From the NCBI RefSeq assembly GCF_025449215.1, contig NZ_CP104900.1:3968001-4032000 (forward strand): a stretch of DNA of 64,000 nucleotides, read 5' to 3'. Made by a program: the position numbers and the translations under genes. The notes under the pieces were generated by a model. The model saw only the letters and a program-made list of their open reading frames with translations. It made no database searches and was not told the DNA's origin. Below are positions 47,982 to 57,848 of this stretch, piece after piece. This stretch comes from Shewanella seohaensis (GTDB lineage: Bacteria > Pseudomonadota > Gammaproteobacteria > Enterobacterales > Shewanellaceae). Numbering within the stretch: the stretch's first letter is position 1; the number at the start of each line of letters is the position of its first letter.

Positions 47982-49049
47982 ATGGGAAAATTTTGGCAAG
48001 CTTTGCTCACACTCACCACTTTTGGCCTGTTATGTTTATCTGCAACTGGCGCCAACAGCCAAACTTGGCCATTGGAGCAACGCCATCCCTTTAATGCCAA
48101 GATTCAACAGGCGCAGGCACTTAATTATCATCCCCTGAGTAAAGCACAACAGGCTTGGCGCATTTGTGCCTTAGTCCCGCACCTGAAGGATGCCTATTGG
48201 ATTGGCATCGACTACGGCCTGATCCAACAGGCGAAACACCTCGGTGTGTCGCTGGATCTGTTCGAAGCGGGCAGCTACTACCATCAAGATAAACAGCTCG
48301 AGCAATTAAGCGCCTGCATGAAGGGAGATTACGACGCGATTTTGCTTGGCGCCGTGAGTCCCAATCTGCTCGAACAGTTTTCTGAGCCGCTAACCAAACC
48401 CGTGCTCGCCCTAGTGAATAAGCTCAACGCTAAGCAAGTGCAGACCCATATCGGCGTTAACTGGTATCAAATGGGGCTCAGCGCGGGCAATTTTATTAAG
48501 GCGGATGCCAAAGCGCATACGCCCACCCAGCCGACCACCTTGGCCCTCTTAGCGGGCCCTGAAAACCTCGGTGGCACAGATTTAGTCGAACAAGGCATTC
48601 GCCATGCCCTCGAGGGCAGCAATGTCAGCATCAGTGCGATTCAGCATGCCGATAACAATCGCAATCTCTACCGCGATCAATTACAGATACTGCTTAAGGC
48701 CCAGCGCCCAGACTATATTCTCGGCAGTGCGGTGGCGATAGAAGCCGCTGTCAGTACCCTCAAACAAAAGCAGCTGACGCAAGACATCAAGCTGGTGAGT
48801 AGTTACTTATCCCCCGCGATTCTGCGCGGCTTAAAGCGACAAAAAGTGGTCTACAGCAATGATGACTTGGTCGTGTTACAGGGTAAACTCGCTATCGATG
48901 TCACGGTAAAACAACTCGAAGGCGCTGCGCCTTTTGGCGATATAGGTCCTGCTATCGTTGAGCGCACGACCTCACAAAATACCCTATCTGATCTTAGCTT
49001 TAGTCTCGCCGAAGCGGATTTTTATCCCCTGTATCAAGTGCGCCCCTAA
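47982..49049 (+). CDS. torT: TorT, periplasmic TMAO-binding protein
   Basis: A 355-residue periplasmic binding protein of the type-1 (ribose-binding-like) fold. A signal peptide (FWQALLTLTTFGLLCLSATGANS) precedes WRICALVPHLKDAYWIGIDYGLIQQAKHLGVSLDLFEAGSYYHQDKQLEQLSACM. TorT binds TMAO and docks on TorS. It is divergent from torS with 56 bp between the starts and convergent with torR. The arrangement torS-torT-torR follows the usual Shewanella plan. Confidence 0.93.
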   Translation: MGKFWQALLTLTTFGLLCLSATGANSQTWPLEQRHPFNAKIQQAQALNYHPLSKAQQAWRICALVPHLKDAYWIGIDYGLIQQAKHLGVSLDLFEAGSYYHQDKQLEQLSACMKGDYDAILLGAVSPNLLEQFSEPLTKPVLALVNKLNAKQVQTHIGVNWYQMGLSAGNFIKADAKAHTPTQPTTLALLAGPENLGGTDLVEQGIRHALEGSNVSISAIQHADNNRNLYRDQLQILLKAQRPDYILGSAVAIEAAVSTLKQKQLTQDIKLVSSYLSPAILRGLKRQKVVYSNDDLVVLQGKLAIDVTVKQLEGAAPFGDIGPAIVERTTSQNTLSDLSFSLAEADFYPLYQVRP

Positions 49050-49127
49050 GTGCTTAACATAGCGATTAACTCTACACTTAACACAGGCCTAAAATCAGGT
49101 GTTTAAGTTAGGAACTTAAGTTAGCAA

Positions 49128-49838
49128 TTAGTCATCCACCTTAGCGGCAAACAAATAGCCCTCGCCGTGGACAGTAACAAAGAGTTCGGGATTAAGCTTA
49201 TTACGCAGGCGGCGGATGATGACATCTATGGTTCTGTCATTCACATCCTGATTGCGATGACTGGTTTGCTGCATTAAACGCTCGCGGGAAAGTACCTGCT
49301 GCGGATGTAAAGCAAAGGCGGTTAACAACTCAAATTCGGCCTTAGTGAGCTTGATAAGTTCCTCCCCTTGGCGCAGCTTACGGCTGTTTAATTCAAGCCG
49401 ATAGCCTTCAAAACTCATCACATCATCGGGCTCGGATAATTCCTGCACCAGTGCTTGTTCGGCTTGTTTTACCAGAGAAATCCGCCACAGTAGGTTTTTA
49501 ACCCTAACCAATAGCTCCCGCAGCTCGAAGGGCTTAGTCACATAATCATCGGCGCCCATCTCCAGGCCAACGATTTTATCAATCGATTCATCACGGCCCG
49601 AGACTAAGATAATCCCCACATGGGAGCGGCTACGTAACTCACGGGTTAAGCTCAAACCATCCACCCCGGGCAGGTTAATGTCTAACATAATTAAATCAAT
49701 ATGTTGACGATTAAACTCGTGCCACATCTGCTCGCCATCGGCCGCCTCGACAACGCGGTAACCTTCTTTTTCAAAATACCCTTTCAATCGAGCACGAATA
49801 ACCGCTTCATCATCGACAACGAGCACACTATAGGCCAT
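49128..49838 (-). CDS. torR: TorR, OmpR-family response regulator
   Basis: A 236-residue regulator. The receiver domain has the acidic pair (VVDDEAVIRARLKGYF) and the phosphorylation Asp in LIMLDINLPGVDGLSL, with the conserved Lys in DDYVTKPFELREL. The C-terminal winged helix ends in HRNQDVNDRTIDVIIRRLRNKLNPELFVTVHGEGYLFA. It activates torECAD when TorS is stimulated by TMAO. Tor boxes lie just upstream of its start, so it probably controls its own gene. Confidence 0.94.
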   Translation of the reverse strand: MAYSVLVVDDEAVIRARLKGYFEKEGYRVVEAADGEQMWHEFNRQHIDLIMLDINLPGVDGLSLTRELRSRSHVGIILVSGRDESIDKIVGLEMGADDYVTKPFELRELLVRVKNLLWRISLVKQAEQALVQELSEPDDVMSFEGYRLELNSRKLRQGEELIKLTKAEFELLTAFALHPQQVLSRERLMQQTSHRNQDVNDRTIDVIIRRLRNKLNPELFVTVHGEGYLFAAKVDD

Positions 49839-49871
49839 GTTCTACATCTCTTATTTTGCTTAACTGAATTA

Positions 49872-49887
49872 TTCATACTTTTTCATA
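49872..49887. promoter_or_regulatory. Tor boxes upstream of torR
   Basis: TTCATA at 49872 and 49882, 10 bp apart, match the pattern before torE; a third partial copy (GCATATG) follows. They lie 34 bp before the torR start on its non-coding side. Autoregulation is inference. Confidence 0.6.
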
Positions 49888-50017
49888 TTTGCATATGAGG
49901 AAAAGGTAAAATATGCGATCTCCGTTACTTTCTCGCACAAAAAACTGCCGAACTTTTACAGTAACATCAATATGACATATGCTTAGGCATATTGATTGGG
50001 GTGAGCACTAACAAACT

Positions 50018-50410
50018 ATGAACAATAAAGAAGTAGTGATTGATGAAAGACGAAAGTTCTCGCGGATCCTCTTTGCCGCTAGCGCATCGGTACACCAAGG
50101 CGATAAACAGTGGCAAACCACCATACTCGACCTCAGCCTAAATGGCGCACTAGTGGACGAACCTGCCGGATTTAGCCATTCAGGTGAGCCTATCACCCTG
50201 AGTTTTACCTTGCCGGGCTCGGATATTGAGCTGCAAATGGAAACCGAGTTAGTGCATCAACGCAACCAGCAACTGGGCCTGAAATGTAACTTTATCGATG
50301 TTGACAGCATCAGCCACCTCAAACGCATCGTTGAGCTGAACCTAGGCGATGCGTCGATACTGAATCGTGAATTAGCGCTATTTATCGAAAAACACAACAG
50401 CGCCGATTAA
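50018..50410 (+). CDS. Single PilZ-domain c-di-GMP-binding protein
   Basis: A 130-residue protein consisting of one PilZ domain. The c-di-GMP motif is visible as DERRKFSRILFAASASVHQG and TILDLSLNGALVDEPAGF (RxxxR and D/NxSxxG). The rest forms the six-stranded barrel (SFTLPGSDIELQMETELVHQRNQQLGLKCNFID). It probably acts as a c-di-GMP effector; the partner is unknown. It ends just before a very long perfect palindromic terminator shared with radA. Confidence 0.9.
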   Translation: MNNKEVVIDERRKFSRILFAASASVHQGDKQWQTTILDLSLNGALVDEPAGFSHSGEPITLSFTLPGSDIELQMETELVHQRNQQLGLKCNFIDVDSISHLKRIVELNLGDASILNRELALFIEKHNSAD

Positions 50411-50446
50411 GCGAAAAGCTCGGCGTGACGCAGATTTCACCGCCGA

Positions 50447-50494
50447 TAACACCATAAAAAACAGCGCCATCAGGCGCTGTTTTTTATGGTGTTA
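50447..50494. terminator. Bidirectional terminator between pilZ gene and radA
   Basis: A perfect inverted repeat with 22-bp arms and a 4-nt loop (ATCA), with A6 and T6 tracts in the stem. The GC-rich apex AACAGCGCC/GGCGCTGTT is a typical bidirectional terminator for the two convergent genes. Confidence 0.9.
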
Positions 50495-51855
50495 TATCGC
50501 TTCGAGGGCTTCGGATAATTTTGCCACGCCCACCACCTCCATGCCCGCTGGCGGCTTTTTCGGCACATTGGCACGGGGCACAATCGCCCGCTTAAAGCCA
50601 TGTTTGGCAGCTTCAACGAGGCGTTCTTGACCATTGGGCACGGGGCGAATTTCCCCAGATAAACCCACTTCGCCAAATACCACTAAATCGCTCGGTAAAA
50701 TATCGCCACGGAAACTCGACACCATGGCCAGCAGCAAGGTTAAGTCAGCACTGGTTTCCGTCACTTTAACCCCACCAACGACGTTGACAAACACGTCCTG
50801 ATCCGACATTTGTAACCCACCATGGCGATGCATCACTGCCAGTAACATGGCTAAACGGTTTGCATCCATGCCCACAGCAACGCGGCGTGGGTTCGACATC
50901 GCCGAATTGTCCACCAGCACCTGAAGTTCTACCAGCAGCGGACGCGTACCTTCCCACACCACCATCACTAAGGAGCCAGAGGACTCTTCCTCGCCGCGGG
51001 AGAGGAAAATCGCCGAAGGGTTAGCCACTTCCTTCAAACCACGCTCGGTCATGGCGAAGACGCCTAACTCGTTAATCGCCCCGAAACGGTTCTTGTGGGA
51101 GCGCAAGGTGCGATAACGGCTGTCGCTATCCCCTTCAAACATCACAGAACAATCGATACAGTGCTCAAGCACTTTAGGTCCGGCGAGGCTGCCGTCTTTG
51201 GTCACATGGCCGACCATGATCACGGCAATGCCATTTTGCTTGGCAAAGCGAGTTAAATAGGAGGCCGATTCACGCACCTGCGACACACTGCCAGGGCTCG
51301 ATGCCACATCACTCATATGCATGACTTGAATAGAGTCGACGACAATGACTTTTGGCGATTCTTGCAGGGCGACTTCGCAGATCTGCTCCACACTGGTCTC
51401 GGATAACATCCGCAGTTTATTGGTCGGCAACCCTAAGCGATGGGCGCGCATAGCGACTTGCTGCAGGGACTCCTCACCCGTCACATAGAGCGCAGGCATT
51501 TGCTCGGCTAAATGGCACAGGGTTTGGAGTAACAGCGTACTCTTACCGGCACCGGGATGACCGCCAATCAGAATCGCAGAGCCTGGCACTATGCCTCCCC
51601 GAGCACACGGTCGAGCTCGCCAAAATGGCTCACAATCCGTGGTAACGCATTGAGGTCAATTTGGTCTAAGGTTTTGACTTCGCTACTACCAGCACCGGCA
51701 TAACCCGCAAACTTAGTTCCCCGTCCGGGCGAGGCGGCGCCTAAGCGCACTTCGGTTATCGTATTCCACTCCTGACAAGCACTGCACTGCCCTTGCCAGC
51801 GAGGAAAATCCTGTCCACACTCATTGCACACGTACGCGGTTTTATTCTTTGCCAT
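50492..51855 (-). pseudogene. radA: RadA/Sms DNA repair ATPase, one-base frameshift
   Basis: RadA processes recombination intermediates. The upstream frame (51855-51589) gives the Zn finger (CNECGQDFPRWQGQCSACQEW) and the start of the ATPase. The downstream frame gives Walker A (GGHPGAGKSTLLLQ), the RadA motif HKNRFGAINELGVF and the Lon-like C-domain. They separate at four C at 51597-51600: the reading is RVLGEA-stop, while one more base gives RVLGGGIVPGSAIL, the expected sequence. Together they make about 454 residues, close to E. coli RadA (460). Because RadA is widely conserved and the change is in a homopolymer, a sequencing error is the best explanation. Confidence 0.95.
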
Positions 51856-51957
51856 AACTTATTAAAATCTGTATAAAATCAATTTAAGTAACTGTGAATA
51901 CTGCCGACATTAGACTAACACAGCACGGTATAAAATCAGCATTAGAAAAGACCCTAC

Positions 51958-54330
51958 ATGAGTTTAGATAACCATAGTGCACTCATAGAACAGCTCAAGC
52001 CGCTGCTCATGGAACCGAATTTCCAAGAGATTTTTCAGCAGCTGACTGCCGATGAAAACAATTCGACCCGTTTTCTGTTGAAAATGGAGTTGAATCGTTT
52101 GGCTTCGCCCTGCACCCGGATTATCGATCTTAGGGACAAGTCTGAGTTGCCCTGCACCGAAGTCATGCTCGGCCAACAGCGCCATTTTCTCGATGAGCCC
52201 GCCAAGCATAGTCTGCAAGCGGCCATGTCTTTATACCGCAATAAGTACACTTTAGGGGTGTATGAATATGTCATCACCGCCCATCAACAGCGGCGACAAA
52301 AACTGCGTCAGGTGACACAACAAACCGATAGCGTCGAACCCGAACCCTTTATGGTCCCCGGCGTAGTGCTCGGCAGTTATTTTAACCGCGCCGAAGAGCG
52401 GATGAATTACAGTATACGCATTGCGGTGTCGCAACCCGGGCGGACGGAAATGCCGGGGATCACCGTCGATTTATCGGTTGGCGGTGCGCGCATTCGCTTG
52501 GCGGCGAATCATCCCTTCGACCTCGATAAGCCGCTTAAGGTCAAACTGCTCGAGCTGAGTGAAGAATATTACTACCCCGATTTACAACTCGGGGTCGATT
52601 ATCAGATTGTCGATAGCCAAACCAATGGTGAATTCGTTTGGTTACGCTTGCGCAGGATTGGTGGTACCGATGCTTTAGGTGAAATGCTGGGCAACTTAAT
52701 CCGTGGTTATAAACTTCGTTATAAGCTGGATGTGAATGATGTCTTAGTGACGGCCTCGGGTTTGGGGTTCGAGCGCCATTACCTACCACATCTGCCGCAT
52801 CTGCCTTTGTTTCTCAATCAGCAGTCCCAATCCATCACCCATATGTTGCTGAGCCGCGACAATCAGCAGATAGTGCATTATTTTCAGGATGAGAATGATA
52901 TCAGCCAGTTGCCCGCCATGCTGACGCCAACAAGGCTCTCTGCGCTAGTCAATCATCCCGAAAATCCCGATTACGGATTGTTTTTTAGCTTTACCTACAA
53001 CGCCCAAGGCTCACTGTATTTTTACTCGGCCACTTTAGCCGAATTAAAAGCCAAGGGCATGACGTCTTTATTCCTCGGTTTTGCCTCAACGAAACCGAGC
53101 TGGCGGATTTTCAAACTCATCCCAGATAAGATTTACCATGCTAAAGGCTATCGCCGTGCGACCTTGCCGGGGGATGATGCCAAGTACAGCCCGCTGGTGG
53201 AGCAGCAATTGTCCCAGTTCAGCCATATGCTGCAACTTATAGACCTCACCAATGACGATGAAAGGGCCAGCTACAAAGCCTGGCAGGATGATAGCAATGC
53301 CAATGCGCTCAAAGCCTTTGGCCAACAGCGCCTAACGGCACACCAAATCAAGCCGGTTTCGATGCAATTTAGTGAGCGTCGGCAGGAGGCGCGTTTTGCC
53401 TTCAAAACCTTAGTCAATGTGTCACAGGGAGCCCTAAAAGCGACGGGGATAACCTTAGATATTTCAGGCAGAGGCATGCAGCTGACGCTAGATAATCCGA
53501 CTGAGTTTGCCACCAACAAGCCAATAATGATCAGTTTGCCTAAGTTGCAGACCATTGCCGGTAAGACTCAACTGGATAATTTACCCTACCGCCTAGTGCG
53601 TACCCGTAAAAATGGCGTGACGCTCCATTTAGCTGCGGTCATGGGTCACACGCCCCACGTTGGGGTGGAGTTTTTAAATAAACTGATCGCCCATAACCGT
53701 GAAAAACTCGAGCAGCTGACCGAGAACAACAGCGAGATAAAAGAGCTCGCCGATGGTTTAAAAAACATTTTATTGCGCGAGTTGCATTCGGTCCCCTACT
53801 TTGTTGAAAAAACAACAAAATCGGCACAGGTGGCCTGTTTAGGGGTCAGCACTGAGCATGATGAAATCAGTGATATTTTTGCCGCGGGCTCCTCGGATAC
53901 CCTGCAATATAATCTCGCGCCGCTACTAAAAGATGGATTCTTTAAACGGGATATTCTCGATCCTATCCGCCAAATGAAACCGCAGCAGGATATGGATTTT
54001 ATTGAGGTATTTATCCAAATGACCCGCCAGTCCCGCGGTCAATTCCATTTAAAATGTGTTTCCGCCACCGAGCTTGGAGATGCGCAGGCCAAAATCGCCT
54101 TTATCAACCAAAGTAAACTGGCAGGACGCTTTATGGCGCTACGGATTTACCGTGGTGCAACCGAGAAACCGGATATGGGTTACCTGCGCCGCGAATTGGA
54201 ATACATCAACATCCACGCAAACCACAGGGCGAAACAACTCGAGGAACAACTCTGGCGGATTATCGGCGTAGGTGAGCTACTCGATATTACCCAAGAGGTG
54301 GAGCTGCGCTACCCTGCTCTGCAAAAATAA
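51958..54330 (+). CDS. Large protein with two PilZ domains
   Basis: A 790-residue cytoplasmic protein. One PilZ domain lies at about residues 145-260 (RAEERMNYSIRIAVSQPGRTEMPGITVDLSVGGARIRL) and a second near 470-580 (ERRQEARFAFKTLVNVSQGALKATGITLDISGRGMQLTL). Both keep the RxxxR and D/NxSxxG c-di-GMP residues. The long segments around them resemble no family I know. The tail (GRFMALRIYRGATEKPDMGYLRRELEYI) is helical. Proteins of this build are typical of Shewanella. It is divergent from radA and convergent with the alpha/beta hydrolase. Confidence 0.88.
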   Translation: MSLDNHSALIEQLKPLLMEPNFQEIFQQLTADENNSTRFLLKMELNRLASPCTRIIDLRDKSELPCTEVMLGQQRHFLDEPAKHSLQAAMSLYRNKYTLGVYEYVITAHQQRRQKLRQVTQQTDSVEPEPFMVPGVVLGSYFNRAEERMNYSIRIAVSQPGRTEMPGITVDLSVGGARIRLAANHPFDLDKPLKVKLLELSEEYYYPDLQLGVDYQIVDSQTNGEFVWLRLRRIGGTDALGEMLGNLIRGYKLRYKLDVNDVLVTASGLGFERHYLPHLPHLPLFLNQQSQSITHMLLSRDNQQIVHYFQDENDISQLPAMLTPTRLSALVNHPENPDYGLFFSFTYNAQGSLYFYSATLAELKAKGMTSLFLGFASTKPSWRIFKLIPDKIYHAKGYRRATLPGDDAKYSPLVEQQLSQFSHMLQLIDLTNDDERASYKAWQDDSNANALKAFGQQRLTAHQIKPVSMQFSERRQEARFAFKTLVNVSQGALKATGITLDISGRGMQLTLDNPTEFATNKPIMISLPKLQTIAGKTQLDNLPYRLVRTRKNGVTLHLAAVMGHTPHVGVEFLNKLIAHNREKLEQLTENNSEIKELADGLKNILLRELHSVPYFVEKTTKSAQVACLGVSTEHDEISDIFAAGSSDTLQYNLAPLLKDGFFKRDILDPIRQMKPQQDMDFIEVFIQMTRQSRGQFHLKCVSATELGDAQAKIAFINQSKLAGRFMALRIYRGATEKPDMGYLRRELEYINIHANHRAKQLEEQLWRIIGVGELLDITQEVELRYPALQK

Positions 54331-54346
54331 ACGAGGGTGCATCGCC

Positions 54347-55348
54347 CTAGTCTTTTAACACCGCCAATTCAAACCTGAGATACCAATCGCGGATCAGCGG
54401 AAAATGGTCACTCATCGCATCCAGATGGGTCAGCATATCCGCATGACCATAGTCGTGTTTAAAGCCATTCGCCTTTGAGAGCAGAGTGTATTTCACTTGG
54501 CGAAAACCACATTCAGAGATCATATCGGCGACATCTTCGGGATGCCCAAGCACAGTATCGTTTTGCCCAGCAATAAACCACGTAACGGGCCAGTTGGCCG
54601 CCTTCGCCGCCTTGCCATAATCGAAGCCATCGTCATGGTCACGCCACTCTCCACGCACCCAATCTATGCTTTGAGTTAACGAGGCGCGGCTCTCGTTATC
54701 CATGCCGACACGCAGTTTATCGGCGGCGAGATACCCTTGCCCAACGGCTAAACTCGGGGCGAGGCGATTCCAAAACACATCGACCATCAGCCATTTTTTA
54801 AAGGACTTCACTCGAATCGTGCGTTTACTGCCAAAGGTCAGCAATGAACGTACACTCTGCTGCAATTCGGGGTAACGCGCTAGGGCGCTCGCCATCAAGA
54901 CGCCGCCCCAAGAATGCGCGCACCAATGCAGCTGCGATGGCGCCGGCTTTCCCTGCTCCTGGCAAAGCTGTTGATGTATCTTCAAAATATGCTGCTGCAC
55001 TAATGGCAGTTGCTCGCGGATCACCTCACCTTGCCCCAGAGTAAAGCCACGCGCAATTTTGGGTAAACTCAAGCCTCTGCCCGCCGTATCCAGCACATAA
55101 ACCACAAAGCCCGCCTGAGCGAGAAAGCATCCTAAGCCTCGGCCACTCTGGCTGTAAAATACTCGGCCATTGGACATGGCGCCATGCAACATCAGGATCG
55201 GAGGCTTTGAAAAATCCGCATTAGCAGGCAACAACTGGCGCAGATGCAGCTGTCCATCTCGGTACGGAATATAGAGGGAAGTTTGTGCGGGCGTTTGCGC
55301 CGAGTGTTGGGATGAAGGGGAAGTCAAAGTCAGTCGCTGGTAGTCCAT
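54347..55348 (-). CDS. Alpha/beta hydrolase
   Basis: A 333-residue serine hydrolase. Features are the oxyanion stretch ILMLHGAMSNGRVFYSQSGRGLGCFLAQAGFVVYVLDTAGRGLS, the nucleophile elbow CAHSWGGVLMASAL, the acid in WFIAGQNDTVLGHPEDV and the His in KHDYGHADMLTHLD. Substrate is unknown; esterase or lipase-like activity is plausible. There is no signal peptide. Its stop lies 17 bp from that of the PilZ gene. Confidence 0.88.
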   Translation of the reverse strand: MDYQRLTLTSPSSQHSAQTPAQTSLYIPYRDGQLHLRQLLPANADFSKPPILMLHGAMSNGRVFYSQSGRGLGCFLAQAGFVVYVLDTAGRGLSLPKIARGFTLGQGEVIREQLPLVQQHILKIHQQLCQEQGKPAPSQLHWCAHSWGGVLMASALARYPELQQSVRSLLTFGSKRTIRVKSFKKWLMVDVFWNRLAPSLAVGQGYLAADKLRVGMDNESRASLTQSIDWVRGEWRDHDDGFDYGKAAKAANWPVTWFIAGQNDTVLGHPEDVADMISECGFRQVKYTLLSKANGFKHDYGHADMLTHLDAMSDHFPLIRDWYLRFELAVLKD

Positions 55349-55432
55349 TAATGAACACTAAACTACCAGTTAAGCCTCAAAAAACAAGAGTCATTACTCT
55401 AATGTCACCACATAATCGACTGAGACACTTAT

Positions 55433-56443
55433 TTAAAACTGCAATAGATAAGGCAATACTCTAAGGTCCAAACTACGGATCCGAGCATCTGCTGCGGCGG
55501 CAAGTTTGGGCTTGGCATGGAAGGCAATCCCAAAGTCAGCCGCCTGCACCATAGGAATATCGTTAGCACCATCACCTATCGCCACACGTTGCCCCACTGG
55601 GATTTGCCATTCTTGGCTACAACGGTTGACCACATCGGCCTTAAACTGGGCATCAACGACTTTTCCGGTGACGGCTCCCGCCAGCTTACCGTCCGTTATG
55701 ACTAATTCATTGGCAAAGGCAGCGTCTAAATTCAACAGCTGTTTTAAGTGACCAACGAACGGCGTAAAGCCGCCAGAAGCCACAACGAGGCGCCAATGGT
55801 GCGACTTAAGCTCGGTCAGCATGGCCTCAAGGCCAGGCATCAGTGGCAAAGTGTCACACAGGGTTTGAATAATCTTGGCATCGGCGCCCTCGAGCTGGGC
55901 AACCCTTTGGCGCAAACTCTGCTCGAAATCCAGCTCGCCCTGCATCGCGCGCTCGGTGATCGCCGCCACTTGCTCGCCGACCCCTGCCATCGCGGCAAGT
56001 TCATCAATACATTCAATTTGAATCGCAGTAGAATCCATGTCCATCACCAGTAAACCGGGCTCGCTCAGTTTAGGTAATGGGCCGCGAATAAGGTGTAACT
56101 CCACCTGCGATGGACAGGTGGCTAACAGCTCGGCACTCGGCTCCACGGGAAGCGCTAATTCAACGCAATGCAGCGCCACTTGACGGCGAATAGGTGCGAT
56201 GGAGAGCGAAGTTAATTTAAGGCTTTTAGCTAGAGAAACAATCCAAGCCGCTAATGAGTCTTCAATGCTTAAATCTTCGTAAATCAGACGCATAGCAAAT
56301 CCACTTGGGGATGGCCGCGTAGACGATTCCTGATAAGCCTCGAAACTGAGCCCCTGATATTCAAAGCGAGGTGAAGGGCTAGCAGCTACCCATACAAACA
56401 GCGCATTTTGGTTCAAGCTTTCCATAGGACTCGTGTTCTCCAA
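55433..56443 (-). CDS. serB: Phosphoserine phosphatase SerB
   Basis: A 336-residue HAD phosphatase completing serine synthesis. Motif I is VMDMDSTAIQIECIDELA (catalytic Asp pair), motif II VVASGGFTPFVGHL, and motif III-IV GDGANDIPMVQAADFGIAFHAKPK. The N-terminal 120 residues form an ACT-like regulatory part as in E. coli SerB (322 residues). It is divergent from the AhpA/Smp gene, the same pairing as serB/ytjB in E. coli. Confidence 0.96.
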   Translation of the reverse strand: MENTSPMESLNQNALFVWVAASPSPRFEYQGLSFEAYQESSTRPSPSGFAMRLIYEDLSIEDSLAAWIVSLAKSLKLTSLSIAPIRRQVALHCVELALPVEPSAELLATCPSQVELHLIRGPLPKLSEPGLLVMDMDSTAIQIECIDELAAMAGVGEQVAAITERAMQGELDFEQSLRQRVAQLEGADAKIIQTLCDTLPLMPGLEAMLTELKSHHWRLVVASGGFTPFVGHLKQLLNLDAAFANELVITDGKLAGAVTGKVVDAQFKADVVNRCSQEWQIPVGQRVAIGDGANDIPMVQAADFGIAFHAKPKLAAAADARIRSLDLRVLPYLLQF

Positions 56444-56504
56444 CTATCGGGCTTACTCAGAATCAATTATGATTAGGCAAGCGCTCTAACTATTAAGGGT
56501 CAAA

Positions 56505-57680
56505 GTGTTATATCTTAAAGGGCTAAAGAAAAGCCATAAAATCAGTAGACTGCTCCAAATCGCCATCGCCCTGACCTTGATGGTCGGCTTAGTGCAATTG
56601 TGGCAGACAAGCCTACTACAAGGTCAGCTGCTTCTAAAGTCCCAAACGCAAAAGATGGCCAGATTACTGGTACAACAAACGGCCTACAGCGCGGCACCCG
56701 CCCTACAATTGCAAAACGATGAGCAGCTCCAATGGCTGGCCAGCGCCTTAGTCGAAGATCCTAAGGTAATGTCGGCGGCCATTTTCAGCGACCAAGGTAT
56801 ACGCTTAGCCTTCGCCCAAAGCCTGACCAATGAAGCCTTAGATCCCGAATCCGAAGACATGAGTTTGCTCCTAAGCAAATATCCGCCCTATGTCGAACCC
56901 GTGATCCAAGATGGAAAAAATTTAGGCTATGTCGAGGTTAGACTCGATACCAAACTATTTTTTAATGAAATCAAAGAAGCGCATAACCTAAATATGGAGC
57001 AGCAGCAAATGATGCTGCTGGTTGCCGGCCTTATCGGTATGTTGTTATCCCGCGCCTTGTCCTTTAAGCGTGCCGATTTTGACCGCCGTCGCACCCGCGC
57101 CAAATTGCGTAAAAACCCTAAGAAGAATAAAGCCATAAAAGCCCCCGAAGCGGCCGAGGAATCGAAGTCTGCGGGTCATCAGGATGAGCAGTTGGATGAA
57201 GTCATCGCGAGTGATACAGAGGCCGCTCAAAAGCCGACAGAAAATAAAGAAACCGAAGAAAATAAACAAACTACAGATACTTTGCCTTTAGGAAAAATCA
57301 CAGAAAACGCTAAAGTGCCGGATGAAAACAGTAATCAAGCCAGTATTCAGCCTAAAGTGAAGAAGGCCAAAGCCATTACAGAAACAAAAACTGAGTCTGA
57401 GCAAATGCCAGAGCAAGTGTCTGATCTGAAAACTGAGTTGAAACCAGAGATAGCACCTGAGATGGGAGCAAAGGATGAGTCATCATCCAACACTATGCCT
57501 CAGTCTAAAACGCAGTCGACGCAAGCTGTTGCATTGGCCACAGAGCCACAAACCTCAGTGTCCACACCGAATAAACCTAAGGTTAAATCGGTGCGCCGAG
57601 TGAAAACCAATGCCGCGAAATCCACCACAGAGAAAGCCCCAACTCAACCGAGCGATTTAGATACCGATTCTACGGGTTAA
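56505..57680 (+). CDS. AhpA/YtjB (Smp) family membrane protein with long charged tail
   Basis: A 391-residue protein. The N-terminal 190 residues match the SMP_2/AhpA family: helix (LLQIAIALTLMVGLVQLW), periplasmic part (LLVQQTAYSAAPALQLQNDEQLQWLASALVEDPKVMSAAIFSDQGIRLAFAQS) and second helix (MMLLVAGLIGMLLSRAL). E. coli YtjB is about 214 residues. The rest, about 190 residues, is a low-complexity tail rich in Lys, Glu, Thr and Gln. The start is a GTG at 56505 with AAGGG upstream. The function of the family is uncertain, possibly linked to serine phosphatase or haemolysis in other genera. Confidence 0.85.
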   Translation: MLYLKGLKKSHKISRLLQIAIALTLMVGLVQLWQTSLLQGQLLLKSQTQKMARLLVQQTAYSAAPALQLQNDEQLQWLASALVEDPKVMSAAIFSDQGIRLAFAQSLTNEALDPESEDMSLLLSKYPPYVEPVIQDGKNLGYVEVRLDTKLFFNEIKEAHNLNMEQQQMMLLVAGLIGMLLSRALSFKRADFDRRRTRAKLRKNPKKNKAIKAPEAAEESKSAGHQDEQLDEVIASDTEAAQKPTENKETEENKQTTDTLPLGKITENAKVPDENSNQASIQPKVKKAKAITETKTESEQMPEQVSDLKTELKPEIAPEMGAKDESSSNTMPQSKTQSTQAVALATEPQTSVSTPNKPKVKSVRRVKTNAAKSTTEKAPTQPSDLDTDSTG

Positions 57681-57796
57681 TCGAGGCGTATCAGCTCAAA
57701 CTGAAGCATCTTGGGTCTAGAGCCGCCTTGCAAAATTATCCATCTAAGAGCCAACAACACAGCTAAACCGATTGAACTTGAAGATAACGAGGCAAT

Positions 57797-57829
57797 AAAA
57801 AAGGGTTCGCAGTGCGAACCCTTTTTTTA
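57797..57829. terminator. Terminator of the deo operon (bidirectional)
   Basis: AAAAAAGGGTTCGC and GCGAACCCTTTTTTT form a stem with a 3-nt loop and strong A/T tracts on both sides, lying after deoD. Confidence 0.9.
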
Positions 57830-57848
57830 TAACGAAATTAGCGACACA

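Noticed and set aside
47926..47982. Longer TorS starting at TTG 47982
   Set aside because: It would overlap the torT start and lacks a ribosome site. The GTG at 47925 has AAGGA at good spacing and gives a normal N-terminus.
51595..51602. Programmed frameshift in radA
   Set aside because: A run of four C without a slippery heptamer or known RadA recoding, combined with four similar breaks elsewhere, favours sequencing error.
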